Assembly: GCF_024723735.1 (NCBI RefSeq)
Contig: NZ_JANQDU010000001.1
Coordinates: 62,001-126,000 of the forward strand
From: Frigidibacter sp. ROC022
GTDB lineage: Bacteria > Pseudomonadota > Alphaproteobacteria > Rhodobacterales > Rhodobacteraceae
DNA: 64,000 nt
Direction of reading: 5' to 3'
Shown piece after piece: positions 1-8,696 of this stretch. Every line of letters starts with the position of its first letter. Position 1 is the first letter of the stretch. A model generated the notes under the pieces. It had not been told where the DNA came from, did no database searches, and worked only from the letters and a program-made list of their open reading frames with translations. The position numbers and the translations under genes are program-made.

Positions 1-639
1 AGCCGCCTGGTCTACGGCGCCCGCCTTGCGCTGCTGATCGGCGTCGGCGTCGTCACCTTCGCGCTGGCCTCGGGGGTGCCCATCGGCATCCTGTCGGCGC
101 TCTACCCGGCGCTGGGCCGGGTGCTGATGCGGATGGTCGATGTGCTGATGTCCTTCCCGTCGCTGCTGCTGGCGCTGGGCCTGATCGTCATCCTGGGGCA
201 GGGGGTGTTCAACGCCATCCTGGCCATCGGCCTGATCTACCTGACCACCACGGCCCGCATCGTCTATGGCGTGGCGCTGCGGCTGCGGGCCGAACCCTAT
301 GTCGAGGCCGCGCGCAGCGCCGGGGCCGGGACCTGGTGGATCATCACCCGGCATATCCTGCCCAACATGGTCTCGCCGCTGCTGGTGCAGGCCAGCTTCG
401 TCTTCGCCTTCGCCCAGCTGGGCGCCGCCTCGCTGGACTTCCTCGGGCTGGGGGCGCCGCCCGAGATTCCGTCCTGGGGCAACATGCTGGCGGAATCGCG
501 CATCTACATCACCCGCGCCTCGTGGCTGCTGCTGTGGCCGGGGCTGATGATCGTGCTGACGGCCTTTTCGCTGAATCTCGTCGGCGATGCGATCCGCGAC
601 CGGATGGACCCGCGATTCCGCGAGATGGTGAGGAAGTGA
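1..639 (+). CDS. dppC: ABC transporter permease, dipeptide/oligopeptide type (5' truncated)
   Basis: This is the C-terminal part of a DppC/OppC-type inner-membrane permease for peptides or related solutes. The frame is open from base 1, so the start lies outside the window. Hydrophobic stretches are interrupted by the loop RSAGAGTWWIITRHILPN, which matches the EAA-loop region that contacts the ATPase in binding-protein-dependent permeases. A later segment, LDFLGLGAPPEIPSWGNML, is typical of the DppC C-terminal half. Two ATPase genes of the DppD/DppF pair follow within a few bases, so this is the 3' end of a dpp/opp-like operon. The substrate cannot be read from the sequence; peptides, nickel or glutathione are all known for the family. 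Confidence 0.9.
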   Translation, partial: SRLVYGARLALLIGVGVVTFALASGVPIGILSALYPALGRVLMRMVDVLMSFPSLLLALGLIVILGQGVFNAILAIGLIYLTTTARIVYGVALRLRAEPYVEAARSAGAGTWWIITRHILPNMVSPLLVQASFVFAFAQLGAASLDFLGLGAPPEIPSWGNMLAESRIYITRASWLLLWPGLMIVLTAFSLNLVGDAIRDRMDPRFREMVRK

Positions 640-646
640 GGCCGCG

Positions 647-1606
647 ATGCTGAATGTCGATGACATCGTCGTATCGGTGCAGGGCGGGCCCGACATCGTG
701 CGCGGGGTCTCGTTCCGGATCGAGCCGGGCGAGATTCTGGGGCTGGTCGGCGAATCGGGCTCGGGCAAGAGCATGACCTCGCTGGCGCTGATGGGGCTGC
801 TGCCGCCGGGCCTCGCCCTGACCGGCGGCAGGGTCACGCTGGACGGGGCCGATATCACCCATCTGGCGCCGCATCAGCGCGTGCGCCGGGAAGGGTGCGG
901 CAAGATGGCGATGGTGTTCCAGGAGCCGATGACCTCGCTGAACCCGGTGCTGCGGATCGCCGAGCAGATCGAAGAGGCGGTACGGGTCCACGATCCCGAC
1001 ATCGACCCCGGCCCCCGCGCGCGGGAGCTTCTGGACATGGTGCGGATTCCCGATGCGGCGCATCAGCTGCGCGCCTTCCCGCACGAATTGTCCGGCGGCA
1101 TGCGGCAGCGGGTGATGATCGCCATCGCGCTGGCCTGCCGGCCGCAGGTGCTGATCGCGGACGAGCCGACGACGGCGCTGGATGTCACCGTGCAGCTGCA
1201 GGTGCTGGGCCTGATCCGCGACCTCTGCGACCGGCTCGACATGGGGGTGCTGTTCATCACCCATGACCTGGGGGTGGTGGCGCAGCTGGTCGATCGGGTG
1301 GCGGTGATGTATGCCGGCAAGCTGGTCGAGACCGCCGATGTCGGGCCCCTGTTCCGGGCGCCGCTGCATCCCTATACCGGCGCGCTGATGGCCTGCCTGC
1401 CGGACCCGGAATCCGATGATCCGCTGCTGGCCACGATCCCCGGATCGGCGCCGCGCCCGATCGCGATTCCGCCCGGCTGCCCGTTCTCGCCGCGCTGCGC
1501 GCGGGCGACGGACCTGTGCCGGTCCGGCCCGGTTCCGCTGGTCCATGGCGCAGCCGGCCAGACGGCGCTGTGCCACTTTCCGCTGACCGAAAGAGCCACC
1601 GCATGA
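647..1606 (+). CDS. dppD: Peptide-type ABC transporter ATP-binding protein (DppD-like)
   Basis: Cytoplasmic ATPase of about 319 residues that powers the permease encoded just upstream. Visible motifs are Walker A GESGSGKS near residue 40, the signature LSGGMRQR near 148, Walker [12 protein letters not shown] near 170, and the switch His in FITHDLG. The C-terminal extension with HPYTGALM and the cysteine-containing CPFSPRC is the oligopeptide/dipeptide C-terminal domain, so this belongs to the DppD/OppD class rather than general sugar ATPases. It starts 7 bases after the permease stop and its stop overlaps the next start as ATGA, which indicates translational coupling within one operon. Confidence 0.92.
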   Translation: MLNVDDIVVSVQGGPDIVRGVSFRIEPGEILGLVGESGSGKSMTSLALMGLLPPGLALTGGRVTLDGADITHLAPHQRVRREGCGKMAMVFQEPMTSLNPVLRIAEQIEEAVRVHDPDIDPGPRARELLDMVRIPDAAHQLRAFPHELSGGMRQRVMIAIALACRPQVLIADEPTTALDVTVQLQVLGLIRDLCDRLDMGVLFITHDLGVVAQLVDRVAVMYAGKLVETADVGPLFRAPLHPYTGALMACLPDPESDDPLLATIPGSAPRPIAIPPGCPFSPRCARATDLCRSGPVPLVHGAAGQTALCHFPLTERATA

Positions 1607-2571
1607 GCGCCGGGACCGACATCATTCTGGACATCCGCGAGCTGCGGAAGGTGTTCAAGGTGCAGCGCAAGGGCAAGACCCACGCGGTGCACGCGGTCAA
1701 CGGCATCTCGCTGGCGGTGCGGCGCGGAGAGACCCTCGGCATCGTCGGAGAATCGGGCTGCGGCAAGTCCACCCTGGCCCGCGTGCTGCTGGGGCTGACC
1801 GGGGCCGACGGCGGCAGCGTCACGCTGGACGGCGCCGACCTGCTGGGCCGCAATCGCCGCAACATGGCCGAGACCCGGCTCAACGTCCGCATGGTGTTCC
1901 AGGACCCCTATGCCTCGCTCAATCCACGCCGCTCGGTGGGCGATTCGGTGGCGGAAACCGGCGACATCCACCGCATCTTCAAGAGCCGGCAGGAGCGCGC
2001 CGAAAGGGTCGGCAAGGCGCTGGACATGGTCGGCCTCGGCGCCGGATTCGCGGGCAGCTATCCGCATGAGCTGTCCGGCGGTCAGCGCCAGCGCGTCGGC
2101 ATCGCCCGCGCCATCCTGCCGGAACCGGAACTGGTGATCGCGGATGAACCGGTGTCGGCGCTGGACGTGTCGATCCAGGCCCAGGTCCTGAACCTGCTGG
2201 CCGATCTGAAGACGCGGCTGGGCCTGACGCTGATGTTCATCAGCCACGATCTGGGGGTGGTGGCCAAGATCTCGGACCGGGTCGCGGTGCTCTACATGGG
2301 CGAACTGGTGGAACTGGCCCCGGCGCGGGCGCTGTTCACCGACCCGCGCCATCCCTATACCGAACTGCTGCTGACCGCGATCCCGCGCCCCGACCCGTCG
2401 AAACGGATCACCGGCGCCGTCGATGTCAGCGAACCGCCCAGCCGCCTGCGGGAACTGGTCGGCTGCCCGTTCCGCGAACGCTGCCCCCGTGCCACCGGGA
2501 TCTGCGCCAGCGAGGCGCCGAAGCTGCGCCCGGTCGCACCCGAACGATTCGTCTCCTGCCACCATGCCTGA
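1603..2571 (+). CDS. dppF: Peptide-type ABC transporter ATP-binding protein (DppF-like)
   Basis: Second ATPase of the same importer, 322 residues from the ATG that overlaps the upstream stop (ATGA); a longer open frame upstream would bury the previous gene and is not needed. Walker A is GESGCGKS, the signature LSGGQRQR, Walker B LVIADEPVSALD, followed by SHDLG. The C-terminus carries HPYTELLLTAIPRPDP and CPFRERCPRATGIC, the conserved cysteine-bearing tail of the OppF/DppF family. It is the last gene of the operon; a short GC-rich hairpin follows before the convergent DUF1345 gene. Confidence 0.92.
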   Translation: MSAGTDIILDIRELRKVFKVQRKGKTHAVHAVNGISLAVRRGETLGIVGESGCGKSTLARVLLGLTGADGGSVTLDGADLLGRNRRNMAETRLNVRMVFQDPYASLNPRRSVGDSVAETGDIHRIFKSRQERAERVGKALDMVGLGAGFAGSYPHELSGGQRQRVGIARAILPEPELVIADEPVSALDVSIQAQVLNLLADLKTRLGLTLMFISHDLGVVAKISDRVAVLYMGELVELAPARALFTDPRHPYTELLLTAIPRPDPSKRITGAVDVSEPPSRLRELVGCPFRERCPRATGICASEAPKLRPVAPERFVSCHHA

Positions 2572-2582
2572 GACCCGGCCCC

Positions 2583-2599
2583 GACCCCGCCGCGGGGTC
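2583..2599. terminator. GC-rich hairpin between convergent genes
   Basis: GACCCCGC and GCGGGGTC form a perfect inverted repeat around one base, immediately after the dppF-like stop and at the 3' end of the convergent gene. There is no clear T-run, so it is at best a weak bidirectional terminator. Confidence 0.35.
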
Positions 2600-3245
2600 A
2601 GCCCGCCGCGACCACATTCACGCTCAGCGCCACGACCCCGACATTGAAGATGAAGGCGATCAGCCCGTGCAGCAGCGCCGTGGTGCGGATTTCGCGGCTC
2701 TCGATCAGGATGTCCGACACCTGGAAGGTCATCCCGATGGTGAAGGCGAAATAGCAGAAATCCAGATAGGTCGGCGCCGAATTGTCCGGCAGTCTCAACC
2801 CCTTGGCATCGGTGTTGCCGCTCTGCCGGTAATAGAGATGGGCATAGTGCAGGGCGAAGACCAGATTGCCGAAGGCCCAGGCGATGGCCAGGCTCAGCAG
2901 CGGCAGCAGCTTGGTGGACAGCGCCCCGCTGGTCGAGTTGACCTCGACCCAGACCGCGACCAGCACCACCGCCAGCAGGAATCCGGTGACGGCGATCAGC
3001 CAGCCGCGTCCGGCGTCGTTGCGCGCCGCCCGCTGTCGCATCTCGGCGTGATCGGCGCTGCGGAAGGACAGATAGGTCAGGGTCAGGAAGACCAGCGCCG
3101 CCAGGTCGAAGCCGACCAGCAGCGCATCGGCCGGCCGCAGCAGGCTCCAGCAGGCCGGCACGACAAGCAGCAGCGACAGGCCGAAGGCCCAGAACAGACC
3201 GTGCGGAAGTTGGATCAGCCGTGCAATCATGGGACCGCCTGACAT
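2598..3245 (-). CDS. DUF1345 family integral membrane protein
   Basis: Protein of 215 residues (or 210 from the ATG at 3230). I count about six hydrophobic segments by eye, including WLIAVTGFLLAVVLVAVWV and ALLHGLIAFIFNVGVVALSV. The stretch LDFCYFAFTIGMTFQVSDI is characteristic of the DUF1345 family, whose function is not established. It stands alone, convergent to the peptide ABC operon and divergent from the small zinc-finger gene. Either start is possible because neither has a strong ribosome-binding site. Confidence 0.82.
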   Translation of the reverse strand: MSGGPMIARLIQLPHGLFWAFGLSLLLVVPACWSLLRPADALLVGFDLAALVFLTLTYLSFRSADHAEMRQRAARNDAGRGWLIAVTGFLLAVVLVAVWVEVNSTSGALSTKLLPLLSLAIAWAFGNLVFALHYAHLYYRQSGNTDAKGLRLPDNSAPTYLDFCYFAFTIGMTFQVSDILIESREIRTTALLHGLIAFIFNVGVVALSVNVVAAG

Positions 3246-3383
3246 GGGCTCGGGACCCTGTCACTATCGCCGCCACCGCCGCGAAGTCCATAAGCCGGCG
3301 GCGCCGGCCCGCTGCCGTGACGCCAGCGCTTGAAGCAGCCGCCGAAGCCGCTAGTATGCGCCCGCAACGCAAGGACCACACGC

Positions 3384-3587
3384 ATGCCCATTCCCCCGCC
3401 CGAAACCCAGATCGTCACCGAATGGCGCGTCGCCTGCGACGGCGGCGAGGGCGCATTGGGCCATCCCCGTGTCTGGCTCTCGATCCCGCATGACACCGGG
3501 GTGGTGGAATGCGGCTATTGCGACAAGCGCTATGTCCACAGCTCGGTGGCCGACACCGAGGCCGACGAGGTTCAGGCCCCGGGCTGA
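3384..3587 (+). CDS. Small zinc-finger protein (zf-CHCC type)
   Basis: A 67-residue protein beginning MPIPPPETQ; the ATG at 3384 is chosen because AAGGA lies eight bases upstream, whereas the in-frame ATG at 3330 has no such site. The sequence contains [11 protein letters not shown] followed by [12 protein letters not shown], so the ligands are one Cys, one His and a C-x-x-C pair. This matches the bacterial CHCC zinc-finger family related to the NDUFS6 domain of complex I. In Rhodobacterales it is often a single gene of unproven function, and nothing around it adds information. Confidence 0.8.
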   Translation: MPIPPPETQIVTEWRVACDGGEGALGHPRVWLSIPHDTGVVECGYCDKRYVHSSVADTEADEVQAPG

Positions 3588-3776
3588 CCCGCGCCTGCCC
3601 ATCTCCGGGTCCCAAATACTCCCGCCGGAGGCTCCCGCCCCCGCCGCCGCGCCGGCGCTGGCCGGTGTCGCGCAGCCGGGCCGCGGCTCCGGCATGGCGG
3701 CCGGGGCGCAGGGCGGTGGCGCAAGACCCGCGAACATGTCAGAAAACATCCGACACCAGGACGCGAGGGCAGCGGC

Positions 3777-6587
3777 ATGACATTCGGCAAGGGCCATAAC
3801 CTGACGCTGATCGACGGATCGGCCTTCATCTTCCGCGCCTATCACGCGCTGCCGCCGCTGACCCGCAAGTCCGACGGGCTCCCGGTCGGCGCCGTCGCGG
3901 GCTTCGTCAACATGCTGTTCAAGCTGGTCGAGGACGCCTCGGGCGACGATGCGCCGACCCATTGCGCGGTGATCTTCGACTATTCCGGCAAGAGCTTCCG
4001 CAACGACATCTACCCGCTCTACAAGGCTCAGCGGCCCCCGGCGCCCGAGGATCTGGTGCCGCAGTTCCCGCTGACCCGCGACGCCACCCGCGCCTTCAAC
4101 GTCGCCTGCATCGAGATCGAGGGCTACGAGGCCGACGACATCATCGCCTGCCTCTCCTGCCGGGCCCGCGCCGCCGGCGGCCGCGCCACCATCGTCTCGT
4201 CCGACAAGGACCTGATGCAGCTGGTCGGCGACGGGGTGGTGATGTTCGACCCGATGAAGAACAAGGTGATCGACCGCGAGGGCGTGCACGAGAAATTCGG
4301 CGTCTATCCCGAACGGGTGGTCGATGTGCAGGCGCTGGCCGGCGATTCGGTCGACAACGTGCCCGGCGCCCCCGGCATCGGGATCAAGACCGCGGCGCTG
4401 CTGATCAACGAATACGGCGATCTCGACACGCTTCTGGAACGCGCCGGGGAAATCAAGCAACCCAAGCGCCGCCAGACCCTGATCGACAATGCCGAGCAGA
4501 TCCGCACCTCCAGACGCCTGGTGCAGCTCGATTGCGACATGCCGCTCGACGTCACCATGGAAGAGCTCGAGGTGAAGGACCCCGATCCGGAGGTGCTGCT
4601 GCCCTTCCTCGCCTCGATGGAGTTCCGCACCCTCTCGAAACGTGTCGCCGACAAGCTGGGCGTCGAAAGCCCGGCGATCCCCGACACCACCCCCGGCGGC
4701 GCCGATCCCGAATCCCCCGGCCAGATCGCCGAGCAGCCGCCGTTCCGGCCCGAGGACTATGTCTGGGTCCGGGATGCCGAAGGGCTGCAACCCTGGATCG
4801 ACCGCGCCCGCGCCACCGGCGTCGTGGCGGTCGATACCGAAACCACGGCGCTGGACGAGATGCGGGCCGAGCTGGTCGGAATCTCGCTGGCCACCGCTCC
4901 CGGCGAGGCCTGCTACATTCCGCTGCTGCACAAGAAGGGCGTGGCCGACGATCTCTTCGGCTCGGACGCCCTGGCCGAGGGCCAGATGAAACCCGCCGAG
5001 GCGATCGGCCTTCTGAAGCCGCTGCTGGAGGACCCGGCGGTGCTGAAGGTCGGCCAGAACATCAAGTACGACGCCAAGATCTTCGCCCGCAACGGCATCG
5101 ACATCGGCCCCTTCGACGACACCATGCTGATGAGCTACGCGATGAACGCGGGGCTGCACAACCACGGCATGGACCTCTTGAGCGAGCAGTATCTGCTGCA
5201 TGTCCCGATCCCGATCAAGTCGCTGCTGGGCACCGGGAAATCGCAGATCACCTTCGACCGGGTGCCGATCGCGGATGCGGTGAAATACGCCGCCGAGGAT
5301 GCCGACATCACCCTGCGGCTCTGGCGGTTGTTCAAGCCGCAGCTGCACGAAAAGAAGGTCACCACCGTCTACGAGACCCTGGAACGGCCGCTGGTGGACG
5401 TGCTGAAGACGATGGAGATGACCGGCATCATGGTCGACCGCGAGGTGCTGTCGCGGATGTCCAACGCCTTCGCGCAGAAGATGGCCCGGCTGGAAGAAGA
5501 GATCCACGAACTGGCGGGCGAGAAATTCAACGTCGGCTCGCCGAAGCAGCTGGGCGAAATCCTGTTCGACAAGATGGGCCTCGCCGGCGGCAAGACCGGC
5601 AAGACCGGCGCCTACGCGACCGGGGCCGACGTGCTGGAAGACCTCGCCGCCGAGGGCCACGACCTGCCGGCCAGGGTGCTCGACTGGCGCCAGGTCTCGA
5701 AGCTGAAATCGACCTATACCGACGCCCTGCAGGAACATATCCACCCCGATACCGGCCGGGTCCATACCTCCTATTCGATCGCCGGGGCCAATACCGGGCG
5801 GCTCGCCTCGACCGACCCGAACCTGCAGAACATCCCGGTCCGCACCGAGGAGGGCCGCCGCATCCGCGAGGCTTTCGTCGCGCCGCCGGGAACCCGGCTG
5901 ATCTCGCTCGACTATTCCCAGATCGAACTGCGGCTGCTGGCCGAGGTCGCCGGGCTGGCCGAACTGAAACAGGCCTTCCGCGACGGCCAGGACATCCATG
6001 CGATCACCGCCTCGGAGATGTTCAACGTGCCGCTGGACCAGATGACTCCGGATATCCGGCGCCAGGCCAAGGCGATCAACTTCGGCGTGATCTACGGCAT
6101 TTCCGGCTTTGGTCTGGCCCGCAACCTGCGCATCCCCCGGGCCGAGGCGCAGGGCTTCATCGACCGCTATTTCGAGCGTTTCCCGGGGATTCGCGCCTAT
6201 ATGGATCAGACCGTCGAATTCGCGAAGCGCGAAGGCTATGTGCAGACCCTGTTCGGCCGCAGGATCCATACGCCCGAGATCAATTCCAAGGGCCCGACCG
6301 CCGGCTTCGCCCGCCGCGCCGCGATCAACGCGCCGATCCAGGGTGCGGCGGCCGACGTGATCCGCCGCGCGATGATCCGGATGCCGGCGGCGATTGCGGA
6401 CCTTCCGGCGAAGATGCTGTTGCAGGTGCATGACGAACTGCTGTTCGAGGTCGAGGAGGGCGCCGAGGACCAGGTGATCGCCGTGGTCCGCGAGGTCATG
6501 GAACACGCCGCCGAACCGGCCCTGAAACTCGACGTGCCCTTGACTGTCGATGCCGGAACCGGCGCGAACTGGGCCGAGGCGCATTAG
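3777..6587 (+). CDS. polA: DNA polymerase I
   Basis: Full-length 936-residue DNA polymerase I, close to the E. coli length. The N-terminal 5'-nuclease domain (about 1-290) shows LIDGSAFIFRAYHALPP, EGYEADDIIA and DSVDNVPGAPGIG. The 3'-5' exonuclease domain keeps DTET (Exo I), GQNIKYDAK (Exo II) and YAAEDADITLRLW (Exo III), so proofreading looks intact. The polymerase domain keeps motif A LDYSQIELR, motif B RRQAKAINFGVIYG and motif C QVHDELLFE. The gene acts in Okazaki fragment processing and excision repair. It is monocistronic here. A very long antisense open frame over it is a GC-skew artefact. Confidence 0.98.
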   Translation: MTFGKGHNLTLIDGSAFIFRAYHALPPLTRKSDGLPVGAVAGFVNMLFKLVEDASGDDAPTHCAVIFDYSGKSFRNDIYPLYKAQRPPAPEDLVPQFPLTRDATRAFNVACIEIEGYEADDIIACLSCRARAAGGRATIVSSDKDLMQLVGDGVVMFDPMKNKVIDREGVHEKFGVYPERVVDVQALAGDSVDNVPGAPGIGIKTAALLINEYGDLDTLLERAGEIKQPKRRQTLIDNAEQIRTSRRLVQLDCDMPLDVTMEELEVKDPDPEVLLPFLASMEFRTLSKRVADKLGVESPAIPDTTPGGADPESPGQIAEQPPFRPEDYVWVRDAEGLQPWIDRARATGVVAVDTETTALDEMRAELVGISLATAPGEACYIPLLHKKGVADDLFGSDALAEGQMKPAEAIGLLKPLLEDPAVLKVGQNIKYDAKIFARNGIDIGPFDDTMLMSYAMNAGLHNHGMDLLSEQYLLHVPIPIKSLLGTGKSQITFDRVPIADAVKYAAEDADITLRLWRLFKPQLHEKKVTTVYETLERPLVDVLKTMEMTGIMVDREVLSRMSNAFAQKMARLEEEIHELAGEKFNVGSPKQLGEILFDKMGLAGGKTGKTGAYATGADVLEDLAAEGHDLPARVLDWRQVSKLKSTYTDALQEHIHPDTGRVHTSYSIAGANTGRLASTDPNLQNIPVRTEEGRRIREAFVAPPGTRLISLDYSQIELRLLAEVAGLAELKQAFRDGQDIHAITASEMFNVPLDQMTPDIRRQAKAINFGVIYGISGFGLARNLRIPRAEAQGFIDRYFERFPGIRAYMDQTVEFAKREGYVQTLFGRRIHTPEINSKGPTAGFARRAAINAPIQGAAADVIRRAMIRMPAAIADLPAKMLLQVHDELLFEVEEGAEDQVIAVVREVMEHAAEPALKLDVPLTVDAGTGANWAEAH

Positions 6588-6615
6588 AAAGATGCTATTT
6601 TAGGTGACTTATCCG

Positions 6616-6996
6616 TCACTTGCAGACGCGAATAAGTCGATTTGCTACAGTGACCCGCAAGCCGTGTTTCTTATCCCCTAAGAGCCCCCACTCAAACTCA
6701 ATGGTGGGCAGAGCAACCTTCATTCTGTCTACAGATTCGACTTGATGGCATTCCATCTCGATCCTGCACAACTTGTCCGGTTGACCTGTCTTGTATTCTT
6801 CCTTTTGAGAAATCGCCTTGAAGTGCTTAACATTGTGGGTAACCAACACCCATCCAGCCTCACGACACGCTGCGGCCACGACCGGGTCAGGTGAATCCGT
6901 GAGCATCTCGTCTCGCAACCTCACCAAGCCGTGACCCGAATCTCTGAGGAAGTCACCGAGCGCGTCATCGACGTCGTTGTCGGTGAAAAAAAGGAA
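6616..6996 (-). CDS. PIN-like (DUF5615-type) toxin, start codon lost or frameshifted
   Basis: The frame reads FTDNDVDDALGDFLRDSG, then LRDEML, SPDPVVAAACREAG and VLVTHNVKHFKAI, the layout of DUF5615/PIN-like RNase toxins: N-terminal acidic residues, then the V-L-x-T-H-N core. The conserved N-terminal part lies upstream of the first usable codons (a TTG at 6927), so a start there would remove the acidic active-site region. Between the in-frame stop TAA (6999-6997) and FTDND there is no ATG, GTG or TTG. An A7 run on the + strand (6986-6992) sits exactly there; one base fewer would join an ATT codon (6997-6995), preceded by GAAAGG, to this frame. It follows a MerR-DUF433 antitoxin gene by about 18 bases. 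It is either a pseudogene, a gene with a rare start plus slippage, or a sequencing indel. Confidence 0.6.
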   Translation of the reverse strand, partial: FLFFTDNDVDDALGDFLRDSGHGLVRLRDEMLTDSPDPVVAAACREAGWVLVTHNVKHFKAISQKEEYKTGQPDKLCRIEMECHQVESVDRMKVALPTIEFEWGLLGDKKHGLRVTVANRLIRVCK

Positions 6997-7014
6997 TTAT
7001 TGCCTTTCGGCTGG

Positions 7015-7647
7015 TCAAGCCGCTCCCTTGTGGTCGTGGCGAGCGCGAGCCGCATCAATATCTTCTGACAACAAGGTTGGGAACCTTCTCAAGATTTCCG
7101 AGTCATCAAATCCCGCTTCGATGTAGCCTTCAATAGCAGTTACGGGAATTCTGGTGCCGGAAAAGACCTCTTCTGAACTATGAAGCTGCCTTTTCTTGAC
7201 AATCTCGCCGGCGACATCATCCCGCTGATTCATCTTGCTGATATCTGATCTCGCGTCGCTGGTCACGACACTCAGAGGTATTTCTGCGATGTACTGTTTG
7301 CTGGCTATCTCGCGCTTTCTGCTGGATTCTGGTTCTTCAAAGACAACCCTTCTATTGAGAACCCACAGCCTCTGTGAAGTCCACTTCTCGTCTCCAAGGT
7401 GCTCCAACTCTTTGGAAACCCGACGAAGCTCATGCATGGGGACACGGTAAACGTTCCTCAGTTGATTGAGGATTCGTAGGCGCAATAGATCCCTGAACGA
7501 ATAAATGCGCGAGAACGTGCGTGCGCCTTTGTTGAGGTATTCGGGTTGGATGAAACCGGTTCTGTTCCAGCTTCTCAATTGACCAACGGTCAGTCCGGTC
7601 AGCCTGGAAACCTGATCTTCGCTAAATGCCGAAACAGTATTAGACAT
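7015..7647 (-). CDS. MerR-type DNA-binding protein with DUF433 domain, probable antitoxin
   Basis: A 210-residue protein with an N-terminal MerR-like winged helix (SRLTGLTVGQLRSWNRTGF then YSFRDLLRLRILNQLR) and a C-terminal DUF433-like domain (FSGTRIPVTAIEGYIEAGF, then LRRFPTLLSEDIDAAR). Known toxin-antitoxin pairs combine a DUF433 antitoxin with a PIN/DUF5615 toxin encoded immediately downstream, as here. It would neutralise the toxin and repress the operon. Its start overlaps the stop of a tiny upstream frame. The A+T content of this locus is visibly higher than in the polA and sigma-factor flanks, consistent with horizontal acquisition. Confidence 0.72.
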   Translation of the reverse strand: MSNTVSAFSEDQVSRLTGLTVGQLRSWNRTGFIQPEYLNKGARTFSRIYSFRDLLRLRILNQLRNVYRVPMHELRRVSKELEHLGDEKWTSQRLWVLNRRVVFEEPESSRKREIASKQYIAEIPLSVVTSDARSDISKMNQRDDVAGEIVKKRQLHSSEEVFSGTRIPVTAIEGYIEAGFDDSEILRRFPTLLSEDIDAARARHDHKGAA

Positions 7648-7738
7648 CTTTGTTGCCTTGAGTCTTAGAAATACGTTTGACTGCCTTCTTAAACGCTTTC
7701 TCCGCCTTTGTGACGGTTAGTTTGCCAGCGTTGATCAT
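7640..7738 (-). CDS. Very small basic ORF overlapping the antitoxin start
   Basis: From ATG 7738 this encodes about 32 residues, MINAGKLTVTKAEKAFKK then AVKRISKTQ, ending at a TAA that overlaps the antitoxin start (ATGTCTAA). The frame stays open upstream as KKRPARIERAVRDMINAG but without an ATG; a GTG at 7747 is an alternative start. The lysine-rich, protein-like composition and the overlap with the antitoxin gene suggest either a small leader protein of the toxin-antitoxin operon or the 3' remnant of a larger gene. I recognise no family. Confidence 0.3.
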   Translation of the reverse strand: MINAGKLTVTKAEKAFKKAVKRISKTQGNKDV

Positions 7739-8150
7739 GTCTCGCACGGCCCTTTCGATTCTGGCCGGCCGCTTTTTCTGGCTTGCATTTTTCCTGCTTC
7801 GTCATTGGGCACCAGCTGTGTGGTTGGTCAGGCGCTTTTCCGACGATGCCGATCAGCGCATTGTCTGCGCGCTCGGTGTCGCCAGTCCCCAAAGCCTGAC
7901 GGTTGTGGAAACGGAAGTCAAATTCGGCAAGATGTCTGTCCCCGGCTCAGGCGTGGCAGGTGGCGCGGCCGGGCGGGGCGGGACCGGGGCTGATTCCCGA
8001 AAGGTTTGATTAACCATACTGGCGTCCCCACGGGATGCCTGTTTGATATCAATGGCTTGACCCCCCGTCCCCATGGGGACACCGGCTCCGGGCCGAAAAA
8101 TCCGCCGATCCGCCAAGGATTGACCCCCCGCCTGCGTCACAGTCATTGAT
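7739..8150. other. Intergenic region with palindrome and direct repeats upstream of the ECF sigma gene
   Basis: No convincing gene is seen in these roughly 400 bases. The 3' half holds GTCCCCATGGGGAC (8067-8080), a degenerate relative GGCGTCCCCACGGGATGCC (8021-8039), and two exact copies of TTGACCCCCCG (8057-8067 and 8120-8130). The second TTGACCCCCCG lies 20 bases before the sigma-factor start, where a promoter -35 element could be. Confidence 0.5.
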
Positions 8151-8696
8151 ATGCGCATGGACAGCGACGACGAAGCCCTTGCCCTGGCCGCCGCCGATGG
8201 CGACCGAGTTGCCTTCTCGGCGCTGCTCGGGCGCCATTACGACCGGCTGTTCGGTCTCGCCTTCCGCCTCACCGGCCGCCGGGCCGAGGCCGAGGACCTG
8301 ACCCATGACATCTGTCTCGCGCTGCCGGCCAAGCTGGCGGGCTTTCGCGGTCAGGCGCGGTTCACCACCTGGCTCTACCGGGTCGTCGTCAATGCCGCGC
8401 ATGACCGCCGCCGCCGCGCCGCGACCCGGGCCCGCGCCGCAACCGGATGGGGCGACTGGGAGTTGAACCGGCAGGCGGCGATGGCCGAACAGCGCGACGC
8501 CGTGGACTGGCTGACCGAAGCGATGCGGGCGCTGCCCGAAGAACTGCGCGACACCGCGGCGCTGGTGCTGGACGGCGAGATGACTCAGGCGCAGGCCGCC
8601 GAGGTGCTGGGCATCGCCGCGGGCACGCTGGCCTGGCGGATGAGCGAAGTGAAAAAGCGCCTGCGGGCGCTGCACGAAAAGGAGCAGGGCGCATGA
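8151..8696 (+). CDS. ECF-type RNA polymerase sigma factor
   Basis: A 181-residue group 4 sigma factor. Region 2 is recognisable as HYDRLFGLAFRLTGRRAEAEDLTHDICL followed in the usual place by FTTWLYRVVVNAAHDRRRR; region 4 is LPEELRDTAALVLDGEMTQ and AAEVLGIAAGTLAWRMSE. It would direct transcription of a small regulon. The start is uncertain: ATG 8151 and ATG 8157 both lack a good ribosome-binding site. Its stop overlaps the start of the VWA gene (ATGA), so the two are coupled, a position usually held by an anti-sigma factor. Confidence 0.92.
   Translation: MRMDSDDEALALAAADGDRVAFSALLGRHYDRLFGLAFRLTGRRAEAEDLTHDICLALPAKLAGFRGQARFTTWLYRVVVNAAHDRRRRAATRARAATGWGDWELNRQAAMAEQRDAVDWLTEAMRALPEELRDTAALVLDGEMTQAQAAEVLGIAAGTLAWRMSEVKKRLRALHEKEQGA

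Noticed and set aside
3351-6584. Open frame of over 1000 codons antisense to polA
   Set aside because: Composition is Arg/Gly/Asp/His-rich low-complexity, typical of the complement of a GC-rich gene; polA motifs are unmistakable on the other strand.
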